From JASDSY01 sp041441465 (GTDB lineage: Bacteria; Muiribacteriota; UBA9980), in the NCBI GenBank assembly GCA_041441465.1, contig JASDSY010000010.1, positions 310,001 through 374,000 of the forward strand: DNA of 64,000 bases. Direction: 5' to 3'. Position 1 is the first letter of the stretch, and the number at the start of each line of letters is the position of its first letter. The position numbers and the translations under genes are program-made. Below, piece after piece: positions 34,224-42,397 of the stretch. The notes under the pieces are model-generated. The model worked only from the letters and a program-made list of their open reading frames with translations, did not search any database and was not told where the DNA came from.

Positions 34224-36206
34224 TTATAATGAATTATCAACCGCCGAATTGTTATTTTTAACTTTCACTTTGCCCGAAGCCGGATTTATAGTAAGCTTGA
34301 CTTTAGGCGATCTTTGCGGCTGCTGTTTTTGGAGAGAATCGGTGCCGTCATTTTTTCTCCCGTCATTATTACGTCCCGGCGGCGGATTTCCTCCGGGCGG
34401 ATTTTTATTTTCATTAGTTTGCTGTCCAGTACCTGGTGTAACCGTAGTCTGATTATTGCCGGTATTAGAACCTGTGCCGCCGGTACTCGAAGCCGAACCC
34501 GAGCCGGTCAACGCCGAACCGGATGTAGAAGCGGTTTTATCTACCGCAGGAAGCTGAACTTCTCCGGTTTTCAAGGTAACCTCGGCAGTTTTATCAGTTT
34601 TGCGCTTATTCAATTTTACGCCCTTAGTTTCCGCTTCGATCTCAGGCAGTTTCTCTTCTTCCTTATTTGTCTGAAAGAATTTAATCTGCGGTTTATCGAC
34701 GATTATCCTGTCGGTTTGCGTATAATAAGTTATTTTCGCGCCGACGACGTCGTTATCTTCGTTGCCTTTTCCTCTTTTCTGGAGAGCGCGGGCATTTCCT
34801 TCGATTTCCAGCTTGCCGGCTTTGTCATAAAAAGTGGCGGTATCGCCGAACGCCGTTATATCTTTAGTCGTCATAGTGACATTTTCCTTGGCTATCATTT
34901 TGCCTTCCTCGGTGAAAATGTCAATTATTTCGGAATTTACTGTCGATGTGATTTCTATGTCGCTCGTATCCTGGTTCTCATCTATATACGGAAATTGAAC
35001 CATTTTTACCTTGCCGCGCGCAACCACATGCGTATTTCCGGCATACGACTCTATTTCATTGGCTTCAAGGATAATTTTATCCTTGTTGGCAACTTTTTTA
35101 TTATCTTTCGACTTCTTTTTATCGCCGCCAGGTTCCTTTCCGTTCGTTTTATTACCGTCCTTAACGTTTTTGCTTATACCGCGGCCCAGGTTGGTTTTAG
35201 AGTTATCCGCCGGTTCATTCTCGTCATCTGTGAACACGGATTCAGTTTCCTCAGCGCCGTCGTTTTTCGCGCCGGTATCGCCGGCATCTGACTGCTGTTT
35301 TTTATTATCTTTCTTGGCGACTATCTGGACCAGTTTCGGCTTAATATTAGCGAATGTCCTGTCTTCTTTCGAAATATTCTTAACGTAACCAGCCGTCAGC
35401 GTGTACTGGTTGTTTTCGATCTTCACATTGCCGAAAGCTTCAGTTACTTCTGAAGTTTCGTCATAAATTCCTCGGTCGGCGTATAAAATCATGTCCTTTT
35501 TTATAACGCGCAAGCTGTCAAGAACCTGATAACGCCCGTCAGGCAGCATTTCCAATTTATTCCCCGTTATATGGGTCGGCGATCCTTTCGGGTCGTTTTC
35601 TTTAGGGTTCAAACTTGCCGTAACATTACCGATAACTTCCACCCGGTCGTTTTTCAGATAATAAATTATCCTCTCGCCGCGCACCTCATTCGGAGTTTTG
35701 TCCTTGCTTTTACTTACAGGGTTACCGACAAGCGTGACTTTTTCTTCCTTTTCGTTATAAAGCGCCTTATCGGCATAAGCGAAAAATCGGTCGCCTTCGA
35801 TATTAACGTTTCCCGAAAACACCGAAAAATTTTCTTTAGTATGCGAATCAACTCGCTGGCAGTTCATTTTGAAATTCGGGTCGAATATATTGACATTCAT
35901 AAGCGCCTGGGTAATTCCAGTTTTTTCGTTATAAGTGCCGCGCGCGCATGTTAAAATACGCTTATTCTGGACGACACGCACATTTCCGGAAACAACATAA
36001 GTACCGTCAGGCTCCATTTCAAGAAGGTCGCCCGAAATTTCTATCGGCTGCTTTTTGGTTTCTATTTTTCCGCTTACCTTCGAAATATCTTTTTCAGAAA
36101 CTGCGGCAAAATTCCCGACTGCCGTAATCCCTAAAATGCAGATCACAGCTGCCATAATCACAGCCGTTTTTTTTATGAAACTATTCCGAATATTTTTGTT
36201 ATTCAT
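34224..36206 (-). CDS. Oversized multi-repeat LptA/OstA-like protein
   Basis: A 660-residue exported protein. Signal peptide at about 12-34; then OstA/LptA-type beta-jellyroll repeats at about 50-190, 205-300 and 385-520, each with the recurring 'G-N-V-x-V' pattern (SGNVRVVQ, SGNVNIEG, FGNVKIEN, ARGKVKMVQ, EGNARALQ). A Lys/Asp/Asn-rich linker (about 305-375) and a Ser/Gly/Pro/Asn-rich tail (about 540-650) look disordered. LptA is normally about 185 residues and bridges LptC to LptD. Its position between lptC and lptB makes the LPS-bridge role likely. The length and triple repeat are unusual. The start is the ATG after GGGGAA. Confidence 0.8.
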   Translation of the reverse strand: MNNKNIRNSFIKKTAVIMAAVICILGITAVGNFAAVSEKDISKVSGKIETKKQPIEISGDLLEMEPDGTYVVSGNVRVVQNKRILTCARGTYNEKTGITQALMNVNIFDPNFKMNCQRVDSHTKENFSVFSGNVNIEGDRFFAYADKALYNEKEEKVTLVGNPVSKSKDKTPNEVRGERIIYYLKNDRVEVIGNVTASLNPKENDPKGSPTHITGNKLEMLPDGRYQVLDSLRVIKKDMILYADRGIYDETSEVTEAFGNVKIENNQYTLTAGYVKNISKEDRTFANIKPKLVQIVAKKDNKKQQSDAGDTGAKNDGAEETESVFTDDENEPADNSKTNLGRGISKNVKDGNKTNGKEPGGDKKKSKDNKKVANKDKIILEANEIESYAGNTHVVARGKVKMVQFPYIDENQDTSDIEITSTVNSEIIDIFTEEGKMIAKENVTMTTKDITAFGDTATFYDKAGKLEIEGNARALQKRGKGNEDNDVVGAKITYYTQTDRIIVDKPQIKFFQTNKEEEKLPEIEAETKGVKLNKRKTDKTAEVTLKTGEVQLPAVDKTASTSGSALTGSGSASSTGGTGSNTGNNQTTVTPGTGQQTNENKNPPGGNPPPGRNNDGRKNDGTDSLQKQQPQRSPKVKLTINPASGKVKVKNNNSAVDNSL

Positions 36207-36227
36207 AAATTCCCCGTTAATTATAAT

Positions 36228-37064
36228 TTAGCGGTTAATGACTATCGAATCGTCATATATTTTTATATGAACATTGCCGACGACCTTTCCGCGGTTTTCC
36301 TTAAATTTATTTTCCATGGCGTTACCGGTTATTTCCATTTTAGGTTTGACGATTTTTATTGGCTCGCGCGCTATCATGACTTTGTGTTCATAGTGGTACT
36401 CGAGCGATTCGCTGTAAAAATTGTCCGTTATCATATTTTTTCTCGTATCGATTCCGAAAAAACCTTTGTTGTCATAACCTCTGACTATCGGTTCGATGTT
36501 GAAAAACCCCCTTGCCGTTTTTGGTTTATCGAGCTCGATTTCGGCGCTGGACGCTGCCGCTTTTTTTACAGCAGTTTCAGAGGTATCCGGATAAATGGAT
36601 TTTGCCTCCACATTACCCTTAAATTCCATAACTTTCATATTGCCGTCCTGCGTAGCCTGATTTGCGCTTATCAGCTGTATCGAATCAGAATCGGGATCGG
36701 TCTGGAATTTGATATTAGTAAAGTGATGCTTTTTCAAAGTATCGTCCTTTACGAGTTTATCCGCGCGCAGTATCCATTCTGCCCCGCCTTTTGGATTTTT
36801 CTTTATGAATGTGACATTATGAAGTTCTATAACCGGCGCTTTTTTTTCCGAAAATATGCCGGCTGTGTTGTAAACATTATAAAGCCACAAAAACATAAAA
36901 AATAAAAACACATAATAAGCAAAATATCTTCTTTCGAGCACGAATTCTATCCACGGGTAGTATTTGCTGCTTTTTATATCTATCCGGTTGAATTTTAAGA
37001 AGACTATAATGCTTATCGCAGTGTCTATTATCCAATATATCGCTTTTTTTATATAATACTTCAA
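36228..37064 (-). CDS. lptC: LPS export protein LptC-like
   Basis: A 278-residue inner-membrane protein. An N-terminal region of about 45 residues with one hydrophobic segment precedes the main anchor (about residues 48-70, YYVFLFFMFLWLY). The periplasmic part has the OstA/LptC pattern (ITGNAMENKF, then VVGNVHIKIY). LptC receives LPS from LptB2FG and passes it to LptA. The sequence is diverged and larger than the usual 190 residues, but the location between kdsC and the lptA-like gene supports the call. It begins 7 bases after kdsC ends. Confidence 0.8.
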   Translation of the reverse strand: MKYYIKKAIYWIIDTAISIIVFLKFNRIDIKSSKYYPWIEFVLERRYFAYYVFLFFMFLWLYNVYNTAGIFSEKKAPVIELHNVTFIKKNPKGGAEWILRADKLVKDDTLKKHHFTNIKFQTDPDSDSIQLISANQATQDGNMKVMEFKGNVEAKSIYPDTSETAVKKAAASSAEIELDKPKTARGFFNIEPIVRGYDNKGFFGIDTRKNMITDNFYSESLEYHYEHKVMIAREPIKIVKPKMEITGNAMENKFKENRGKVVGNVHIKIYDDSIVINR

Positions 37065-37071
37065 AAAAGCC

Positions 37072-37590
37072 TTACCTCGAAGTGCAGTATTTTTGTATAG
37101 TTTCCTTTAATATGCCTTTTTTGGATAAAATAGTATTAATAGCATCACGAACAGCGCCGCGGCCGCCTTCAAACTCAGTCGTAAAATCCGCAATATCCTT
37201 TACCTCCGTTACCGCATTCAGCGTGGCTATTTTTACGCCGGCCCTCTTCAATATTCCAAGATCATTTATGTCATCGCCTATATAAGCGACATTATATTCC
37301 TTCAGGTTATATTTAGCCAGCAGTTCCTCAAATATAGTTTCCTTATTTGTTACTCCCTGGAAAACGTCGCCGACGCCGAGTTCCTGCGCGCGTTTCGCGA
37401 CTATCGACGATGAGCGGCCGGTAATTATAGCGGTTGCGATGCCGGCGGCATGCGCCAGTTTAATTCCGACGCCGTCATGAACTGAAAAGGCTTTTATTTC
37501 TTCGCCGTTTGTGCTCATTATTATCTCGCCGTTCGTTAATACCCCGTCGACATCCATTGCGATAAGTTTTATGTGACTGAAAATTGACAT
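37072..37590 (-). CDS. kdsC: KDO 8-phosphate phosphatase KdsC
   Basis: A 172-residue HAD phosphatase that removes phosphate from KDO 8-phosphate. Motif I is MDVDGVLTNGEI, then IITGRSS (motif II), the AKYNLKEYNVAYIGDDINDLGIL motif IV, and the compact cap-less size typical of KdsC. It lies between kdsD and lptC, the classical gene order. Confidence 0.94.
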   Translation of the reverse strand: MSIFSHIKLIAMDVDGVLTNGEIIMSTNGEEIKAFSVHDGVGIKLAHAAGIATAIITGRSSSIVAKRAQELGVGDVFQGVTNKETIFEELLAKYNLKEYNVAYIGDDINDLGILKRAGVKIATLNAVTEVKDIADFTTEFEGGRGAVRDAINTILSKKGILKETIQKYCTSR

Positions 37591-37685
37591 TTTAATACCA
37601 CCTCAAAAAATATAGTAATTAATTTTATGATTATTTTAATTTAATTTTTTTATTAAACTCGAGCCGCACAACTCGATATTTCAAA

Positions 37686-38669
37686 TCAATATATTTTAGC
37701 TTTCAGCAGGTCATGCATGTGTATTATTCCGATGACTTTCAAATTATCAACGGCCACCACCGGAAGCGTAGTTATTTTGCTGGTTTCCATAAGGTTTATG
37801 GCCTCCTCGCAGAGTTTATCCATAACAATCCTCTTCGGATTTTTTATCATCGCTTCGCGCAGCATTACCTTTTCTATATTTCCGTTATTTTTACATAAAA
37901 TTCTTCTTAAATCGCCGTCCGTAATTATACCCTCGAGGTTATTCAGGCTGTCGGCGATTATAAGCGTGCCGAATTTTTTTTGGGTCATCAAAGAAAGCGC
38001 TTCTATCAGCAGGACATCGCCGGAAATTAAAGGCAGTTCCTCGCCGCTATGCATAATATCGCTGACTTTAGTCAGAAGGCGCCGGCCGAGCGACCCGCCC
38101 GGATGGAGCATCGCAAAGTCTTTCGGCATGAAGTTTTTGATCTTAGTAAGCGCCACCGCGATAGCGTCGCCTATTACAAGACTCATCGTGCTCGAAGTAG
38201 TAGGCGCAAGATTCAAAGGGCAGGCTTCCGTTTCGTAAATAAGCGGCAGCAATACGTCGGAATTTTTAGCCAGATCGGAATTTTTATTATGCGTTATCGC
38301 TATTATTTTTGTGCCTATGCGGCGGGCATAGGGAATGATCTCGATCAATTCACGGGTATTTCCGCTGTTACTTATCATCAAAAGAATATCATTCGCTTTT
38401 ATCATTCCAAGATCGCCGTGCAGCGCCTCGGCCGCATGCAAAAATGCAGACGGCGTCCCGAGCGAAGATAAAGTAGCCGCTATTTTTCGGCCGATTATAC
38501 CTGATTTTCCCATACCTATGACAATAACCATACCGCTGCTTTGATGGATCAGTTTTACGGCCTCGAGATAATTCTGCCCTATATTTTCAGAAAGTTCCAG
38601 AAGAGCTCGCGCCTCGTGGGTTATTACGTCGCGGGTCTCCTTTATTATGTCCACTACAAGAGTTTCCAA
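37686..38669 (-). CDS. kdsD: Arabinose-5-phosphate isomerase KdsD (KpsF/GutQ)
   Basis: A 327-residue enzyme converting ribulose 5-phosphate to arabinose 5-phosphate, the first step to Kdo. An N-terminal SIS domain (VIGMGKSGIIGRKIAATLSS, EALHGDLGMI, SNSGNTRELI) is followed by two CBS domains (about 205-325). The start codon is TTG at 38669, supported by AAGGTG six bases upstream. It is the first gene of the kdsD-kdsC-lptC-lptA-lptB series. Confidence 0.95.
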   Translation of the reverse strand: METLVVDIIKETRDVITHEARALLELSENIGQNYLEAVKLIHQSSGMVIVIGMGKSGIIGRKIAATLSSLGTPSAFLHAAEALHGDLGMIKANDILLMISNSGNTRELIEIIPYARRIGTKIIAITHNKNSDLAKNSDVLLPLIYETEACPLNLAPTTSSTMSLVIGDAIAVALTKIKNFMPKDFAMLHPGGSLGRRLLTKVSDIMHSGEELPLISGDVLLIEALSLMTQKKFGTLIIADSLNNLEGIITDGDLRRILCKNNGNIEKVMLREAMIKNPKRIVMDKLCEEAINLMETSKITTLPVVAVDNLKVIGIIHMHDLLKAKIY

Positions 38670-38932
38670 TTAATTCACCTTTTCTATAAAATAATGACAT
38701 TAACGCCATTATTGCCGTACAATAGCAATCTTACCCGGCTTGTTTTTCAATTTTTATATAATAAAAAAGCCATACCGGGCCATTAATTGTTTTTTCAATT
38801 TCAGGCCAAAATTAAACTTGAATTCTATAATTTTTTTTGCTTTTTGTCAAAGGAAAATTATTGAAAAATTAAACTTTATAATGCTTTTAATTTAATATAA
38901 ACCGCCATGTTCTTTAAAAAGCCCTATTTTTC

Positions 38933-38961
38933 TTGACTTAAAAGGATTTTTATTGTAAAAT
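38933..38961 (+). promoter_or_regulatory. Promoter of the TonB-dependent receptor gene
   Basis: TTGACT, 17-base spacer, TAAAAT, with the start expected near 38968 and a leader of about 22 bases. I saw no Fur box or cobalamin riboswitch in the preceding 300 bases. Confidence 0.75.
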
Positions 38962-38989
38962 ACCTCAAAAATATTAAGGTTGGTATGAA

Positions 38990-41110
38990 ATGAGAAAAAA
39001 ATTTTATTATCATTTATTTCAGTTATCACTGTTATTGTTTAATTTATTATTAATTTTATGCACCCTGTCATCGTATGACTTAAAAGCTTATGCAGCAGTT
39101 AACGGCACTCAGGAAATTATAGCGTTAAATGTTAATAAACTGAACACGGGCGAAGTAAAAAATGAAAAAGAGCAGCCTTTAGTTCTTGAAGAAGTATCGG
39201 TTACGGCTTCCAGACGCAGGACTCCGCTCAAGGACTCGCCTGCCAAAGTTAATGTAATAAAAAAAGAAGAAATAGAGAACTCGCCTTCCGAAAAAATCGA
39301 GGATCTTTTGCAGCGCATACCTGATGTAAATCTTATGAAATCCCAAAGGACCGAATGCGCGGCACGTGAAATAACTCTCCGCGGAGTTCCCGATCAGTCT
39401 AAAACATTAGTTTTAGTCGATGGTATTCCAATGAACGGCCCGGCTCACGGCTGGCTTTCGTGGTCTCTCATCCCGAACGAGGCAATCGAAAAAATTGAAA
39501 TAGTGCACGGCCCGATGTCGGCGCTTTATGGTTCGGGCGCAATGGGCGGCGTTATAAACATAATTACTAAAAAGATAAAAAAACCTCATGAAACAATATT
39601 CAAAACCAGTTACGGCAGCATGAACACTCTTTATAATTCAATATTTCACGGCGGCCTCGACAAAAATTTCAGCTATTATATAGGCGGTTCAGTTTATAGT
39701 ACTGACGGCTACATTGCGGCAAAAAATCAAAAGGCGTATAATACTAAGAACGCACGTACCGACCAGAACGCTCTGGCAAAATTCATATGGTATTCGGGTG
39801 ATGACTCATCGTTGATGCTCGGCTTTTCGCATGTAAACGAAGACGTCGACAGAGGAAGAACTTTTATAAATCATCAATACATAACCGATATGGCATACCT
39901 GACTTATTCGAAGGAAAGTGAAAAAAACGATAAAATTTTGGCGGTCGAAAGTTCAATATACTTTAAAAATCAGGACTGGAGTGTAAAATTTGATAAAAAG
40001 CCGCTTTATAACGCGTTATATCAAATCGAAGAACACGGCCTTATAGATAGGGGGCTGACATTTAAAAAGAGCGTTTCGTTAGACAAAAAAAATGTCCTGA
40101 CCGCCGGTATCGATTATAAAGTCAGCGGTCTTGACATGACCGATAAATTCATTACCGGCCCGGCCAGGACCGGCGGCGCTCGCGGAGGACAATCATTATT
40201 TTCGATATTTGCGCAGGATGAAATAAAAACCAGCGGCAAAGCCACAGTTACAGTCGGAGTTCGCAATGATTTCTGTAAAAGCTACGGCGGCATGAGTTTT
40301 GACACGAACCCCGCGCCGCTCCAACCGTTCAATAATAAGTACAATGACAAAAACTGGACTGCGTTTTCACCAAAGGCCGGCATTACATATCATCTCGATA
40401 AATTAACCACATTACGCGCCTCGATAGGCAAGGCATTTGCCGCGCCGAATCTTATGAAACTTTATACCACAATGCAGCGCGGATTAAACATGGTTTACGG
40501 CAATCCAGCTCTCGATCCTGAAACTGCCGTTTCTTATGAATTCGGCATTGACCGTTCATTTAATGAAAAATTATCGGGGAAATTATCTTTATATAACACT
40601 AACAGCGATAATTTTGTAGGGCTTCGAACAACTTCAGCCACAGCAGCCGTTTATGATAATATTACCAGAGTAAAAATAAAAGGCATCGATGCCGAGCTTA
40701 ATTATAAAATTTCGGAGCGTTGGAAAAATTATATCGGCTATACTTACAATAAATCGGTAATCGAAAACGATAAGAACGATCCGGCCACGGCGGGGAATTA
40801 TTTGCCATTCGTCCCTAAATATAAAGCAAGGATAGGCTTTACCTATTCCGGACCAAACAAAATTTCAGCGGACTTATGCATGAGGTATACGGGCGAAAGC
40901 TATATCGATTTAAAAAACACAAAAGCCGACATACTGGGCGATTACTGGACCGGCGATCTTATGCTGTCAAAGGAAATCAGGAAGAACCAAAAAATATCTA
41001 TCGGCGTAGAAAATATATTCAACGTAAAATATGATCTTTACGGCATTCCCGACGACAAATCAGCGGCTCCCGGAAGAGTGGTCACTTTATATACGACATA
41101 TAAATTTTAA
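38990..41110 (+). CDS. TonB-dependent outer-membrane receptor (HmuR-like)
   Basis: A 706-residue receptor. Signal peptide (1-35); a TonB-box-like EEVSVTASR near residue 66; plug domain (about 75-195) with GVPDQSKTLVLVDGIPMNG and GSGAMGGVINIITKK; and a 22-strand barrel ending in YTTYKF. The barrel contains FAAP near residue 481 and NPALDPE shortly after, resembling the FRAP and NPNL boxes of haem receptors, but no histidine lies between them. The converging operon encodes a CobN-like chelatase with ExbB- and DUF2149-type proteins, so the ligand is probably a tetrapyrrole such as haem. TonB itself is not in the window. Confidence 0.85.
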   Translation: MRKKFYYHLFQLSLLLFNLLLILCTLSSYDLKAYAAVNGTQEIIALNVNKLNTGEVKNEKEQPLVLEEVSVTASRRRTPLKDSPAKVNVIKKEEIENSPSEKIEDLLQRIPDVNLMKSQRTECAAREITLRGVPDQSKTLVLVDGIPMNGPAHGWLSWSLIPNEAIEKIEIVHGPMSALYGSGAMGGVINIITKKIKKPHETIFKTSYGSMNTLYNSIFHGGLDKNFSYYIGGSVYSTDGYIAAKNQKAYNTKNARTDQNALAKFIWYSGDDSSLMLGFSHVNEDVDRGRTFINHQYITDMAYLTYSKESEKNDKILAVESSIYFKNQDWSVKFDKKPLYNALYQIEEHGLIDRGLTFKKSVSLDKKNVLTAGIDYKVSGLDMTDKFITGPARTGGARGGQSLFSIFAQDEIKTSGKATVTVGVRNDFCKSYGGMSFDTNPAPLQPFNNKYNDKNWTAFSPKAGITYHLDKLTTLRASIGKAFAAPNLMKLYTTMQRGLNMVYGNPALDPETAVSYEFGIDRSFNEKLSGKLSLYNTNSDNFVGLRTTSATAAVYDNITRVKIKGIDAELNYKISERWKNYIGYTYNKSVIENDKNDPATAGNYLPFVPKYKARIGFTYSGPNKISADLCMRYTGESYIDLKNTKADILGDYWTGDLMLSKEIRKNQKISIGVENIFNVKYDLYGIPDDKSAAPGRVVTLYTTYKF

Positions 41111-41291
41111 AGCTTAAATATATACATTGCCGCATTATAAAATAATTCACGCAAATCACATTCGAACGAATGTCCTAACTCAGTATAACAAACCGGCCAA
41201 AGTTAAAAGCTATAATTCGAAAATGTTTTATATTTAAGGAGCATGACCTGGCCGAGATCTTTCAAAATCAGATGATGCGCTTTATAAAAAC

Positions 41292-41337
41292 AAAAAAAGG
41301 GCTGGCTTTAAAAATTCTTTTAAAATCAGCCCTTTAA
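41292..41337. terminator. Bidirectional terminator between the receptor gene and the chelatase operon
   Basis: AAAGGGCTG pairs with a CAGCCCTTT arm, extended by a T/A-rich inner stem. A-run on the left and a shorter T/A tail on the right. It lies between convergent genes. Confidence 0.75.
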
Positions 41338-41356
41338 AAAATTCTATAATTCGAGT

Positions 41357-41761
41357 TTATTGTTTTTTATCTGCCGCAGCCGGTGCCTGACCTGGCGCCG
41401 GTCCTTCCGGAATATAGACGACCTCGCCATTTGCAAGCCTGTAACAAATTCCCATTCTTTCGCCTTCGCCGCCCGATTCTTCCTTCGACATTTTATATTT
41501 CTCTATTTTTATGCCTCTTTTATTAATGATTTCCATGTTAGATTTTCCGGGATTTTTTAATACCGTAAAATCCTCGGTATTAAGCAAGCCAAGCGCCTGC
41601 TGCGTGGAAAACATGGCTAATATTAACGATGTAACGGCAAACATCATTGAAACGTCAAATAAATTAGCGACGCTGCTTAACGGATCCTCATCGGCTGCAT
41701 TAAAATTGTATCTTGATTTTCTCGCCCTTGGTTTCAAATTTTTGAGATAACTTTCCGCCAT
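41357..41761 (-). CDS. DUF2149 membrane protein (HmuV-like)
   Basis: A 134-residue protein with a single transmembrane helix at about 33-55 (VANLFDVSMMFAVTSLILAMF), preceded by a short cytoplasmic N-terminus and followed by a periplasmic domain. The layout is like ExbD/TolR, and DUF2149 proteins are found next to MotA/TolQ/ExbB proteins and CobN-like chelatases. It starts directly after the ExbB-like gene's stop. It likely forms the second half of a proton-driven energising complex. The C-terminal tail is Ala/Pro-rich. Confidence 0.8.
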   Translation of the reverse strand: MAESYLKNLKPRARKSRYNFNAADEDPLSSVANLFDVSMMFAVTSLILAMFSTQQALGLLNTEDFTVLKNPGKSNMEIINKRGIKIEKYKMSKEESGGEGERMGICYRLANGEVVYIPEGPAPGQAPAAADKKQ

Positions 41762-42385
41762 TTATTTTTCACTCTCCGCTGAAAAAATCGTTTCAAGCAA
41801 GTACTCGATGTCGGACATATCTTTTGAATACCAATGCTGGCGCGCCACAAAAATAATATAGCATAATCCGGCTATCGTAAGGCCGGTAACGGTAGTGCTG
41901 AAAGCGATTATCAAATTATTTGACATGGCTTCGAGATTGCCGGTTGCGATAGCTTTGAGTGCCGGCCCCATAGGTATGAGAGTTCCCATCAGTCCGAGCA
42001 TTGGCCCTATGCGTACGCCGGTACGGGCTATATGGCAGCTTTTATTCGCTTTAATCTCAATTTCCGATATCAATTTATTAAGATAAACGTTATTATTCGG
42101 AAATTCTTTAGAACGCTCAGCAAAAATAGTCAATAACGTCGGATATGATTCTAATTTATAAAAATCATTTTTTAACGATTCTAAATTTTCATTGCCGAAT
42201 TTATGAATCGTCACAAGAAATTCATTCCATTTTTCAACGGCCGTTTTACGGTTGCGCCATTCGCGGAGAAATCCGCCGGTTTCATATAAAGTCCATATTA
42301 GCAAAACGATCAATGCGACAATTGTAGGCGCGCTAAGAGAAATAGTTATATTATAAAGGGTATCTACAAGTAATTGCATTTGCAC
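41762..42385 (-). CDS. MotA/TolQ/ExbB-family proton channel (HmuU-like)
   Basis: A 207-residue inner-membrane protein with three transmembrane helices (about 15-38, 125-150 and 160-185). The conserved TolQ/ExbB core is ARTGVRIGPMLGLMGTLIPMGPAL followed by FSTTVTGLTIAGLCYI, where the Thr/Gly-rich helices line the proton path. It lies directly between the CobN-like chelatase gene and the DUF2149 gene, so it is probably dedicated to that system rather than to general TonB energising. Confidence 0.88.
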   Translation of the reverse strand: MQMQLLVDTLYNITISLSAPTIVALIVLLIWTLYETGGFLREWRNRKTAVEKWNEFLVTIHKFGNENLESLKNDFYKLESYPTLLTIFAERSKEFPNNNVYLNKLISEIEIKANKSCHIARTGVRIGPMLGLMGTLIPMGPALKAIATGNLEAMSNNLIIAFSTTVTGLTIAGLCYIIFVARQHWYSKDMSDIEYLLETIFSAESEK

Positions 42386-42397
42386 TCTCCCAAAAAA

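Noticed and set aside
34314..35291. 325-codon plus-strand frame opposite the LptA-like gene
   Set aside because: It lies wholly antisense to a gene with a clear repeat architecture and signal peptide, has no ribosome-binding site, and its translation is rich in Phe, Arg and Tyr as expected from reversed Lys/Glu/Asn codons.
37717..38238. 173-codon plus-strand frame opposite kdsD
   Set aside because: Antisense shadow of the CBS and SIS domains of KdsD; no ribosome-binding site.
38670..38989. Cobalamin riboswitch or Fur box before the TonB-dependent receptor
   Set aside because: I looked for the conserved B12-box core and a Fur-type 19-bp palindrome and found neither. The only repeat there, AATAATG/CATTATT at 38690-38713, has the wrong spacing for a Fur box.
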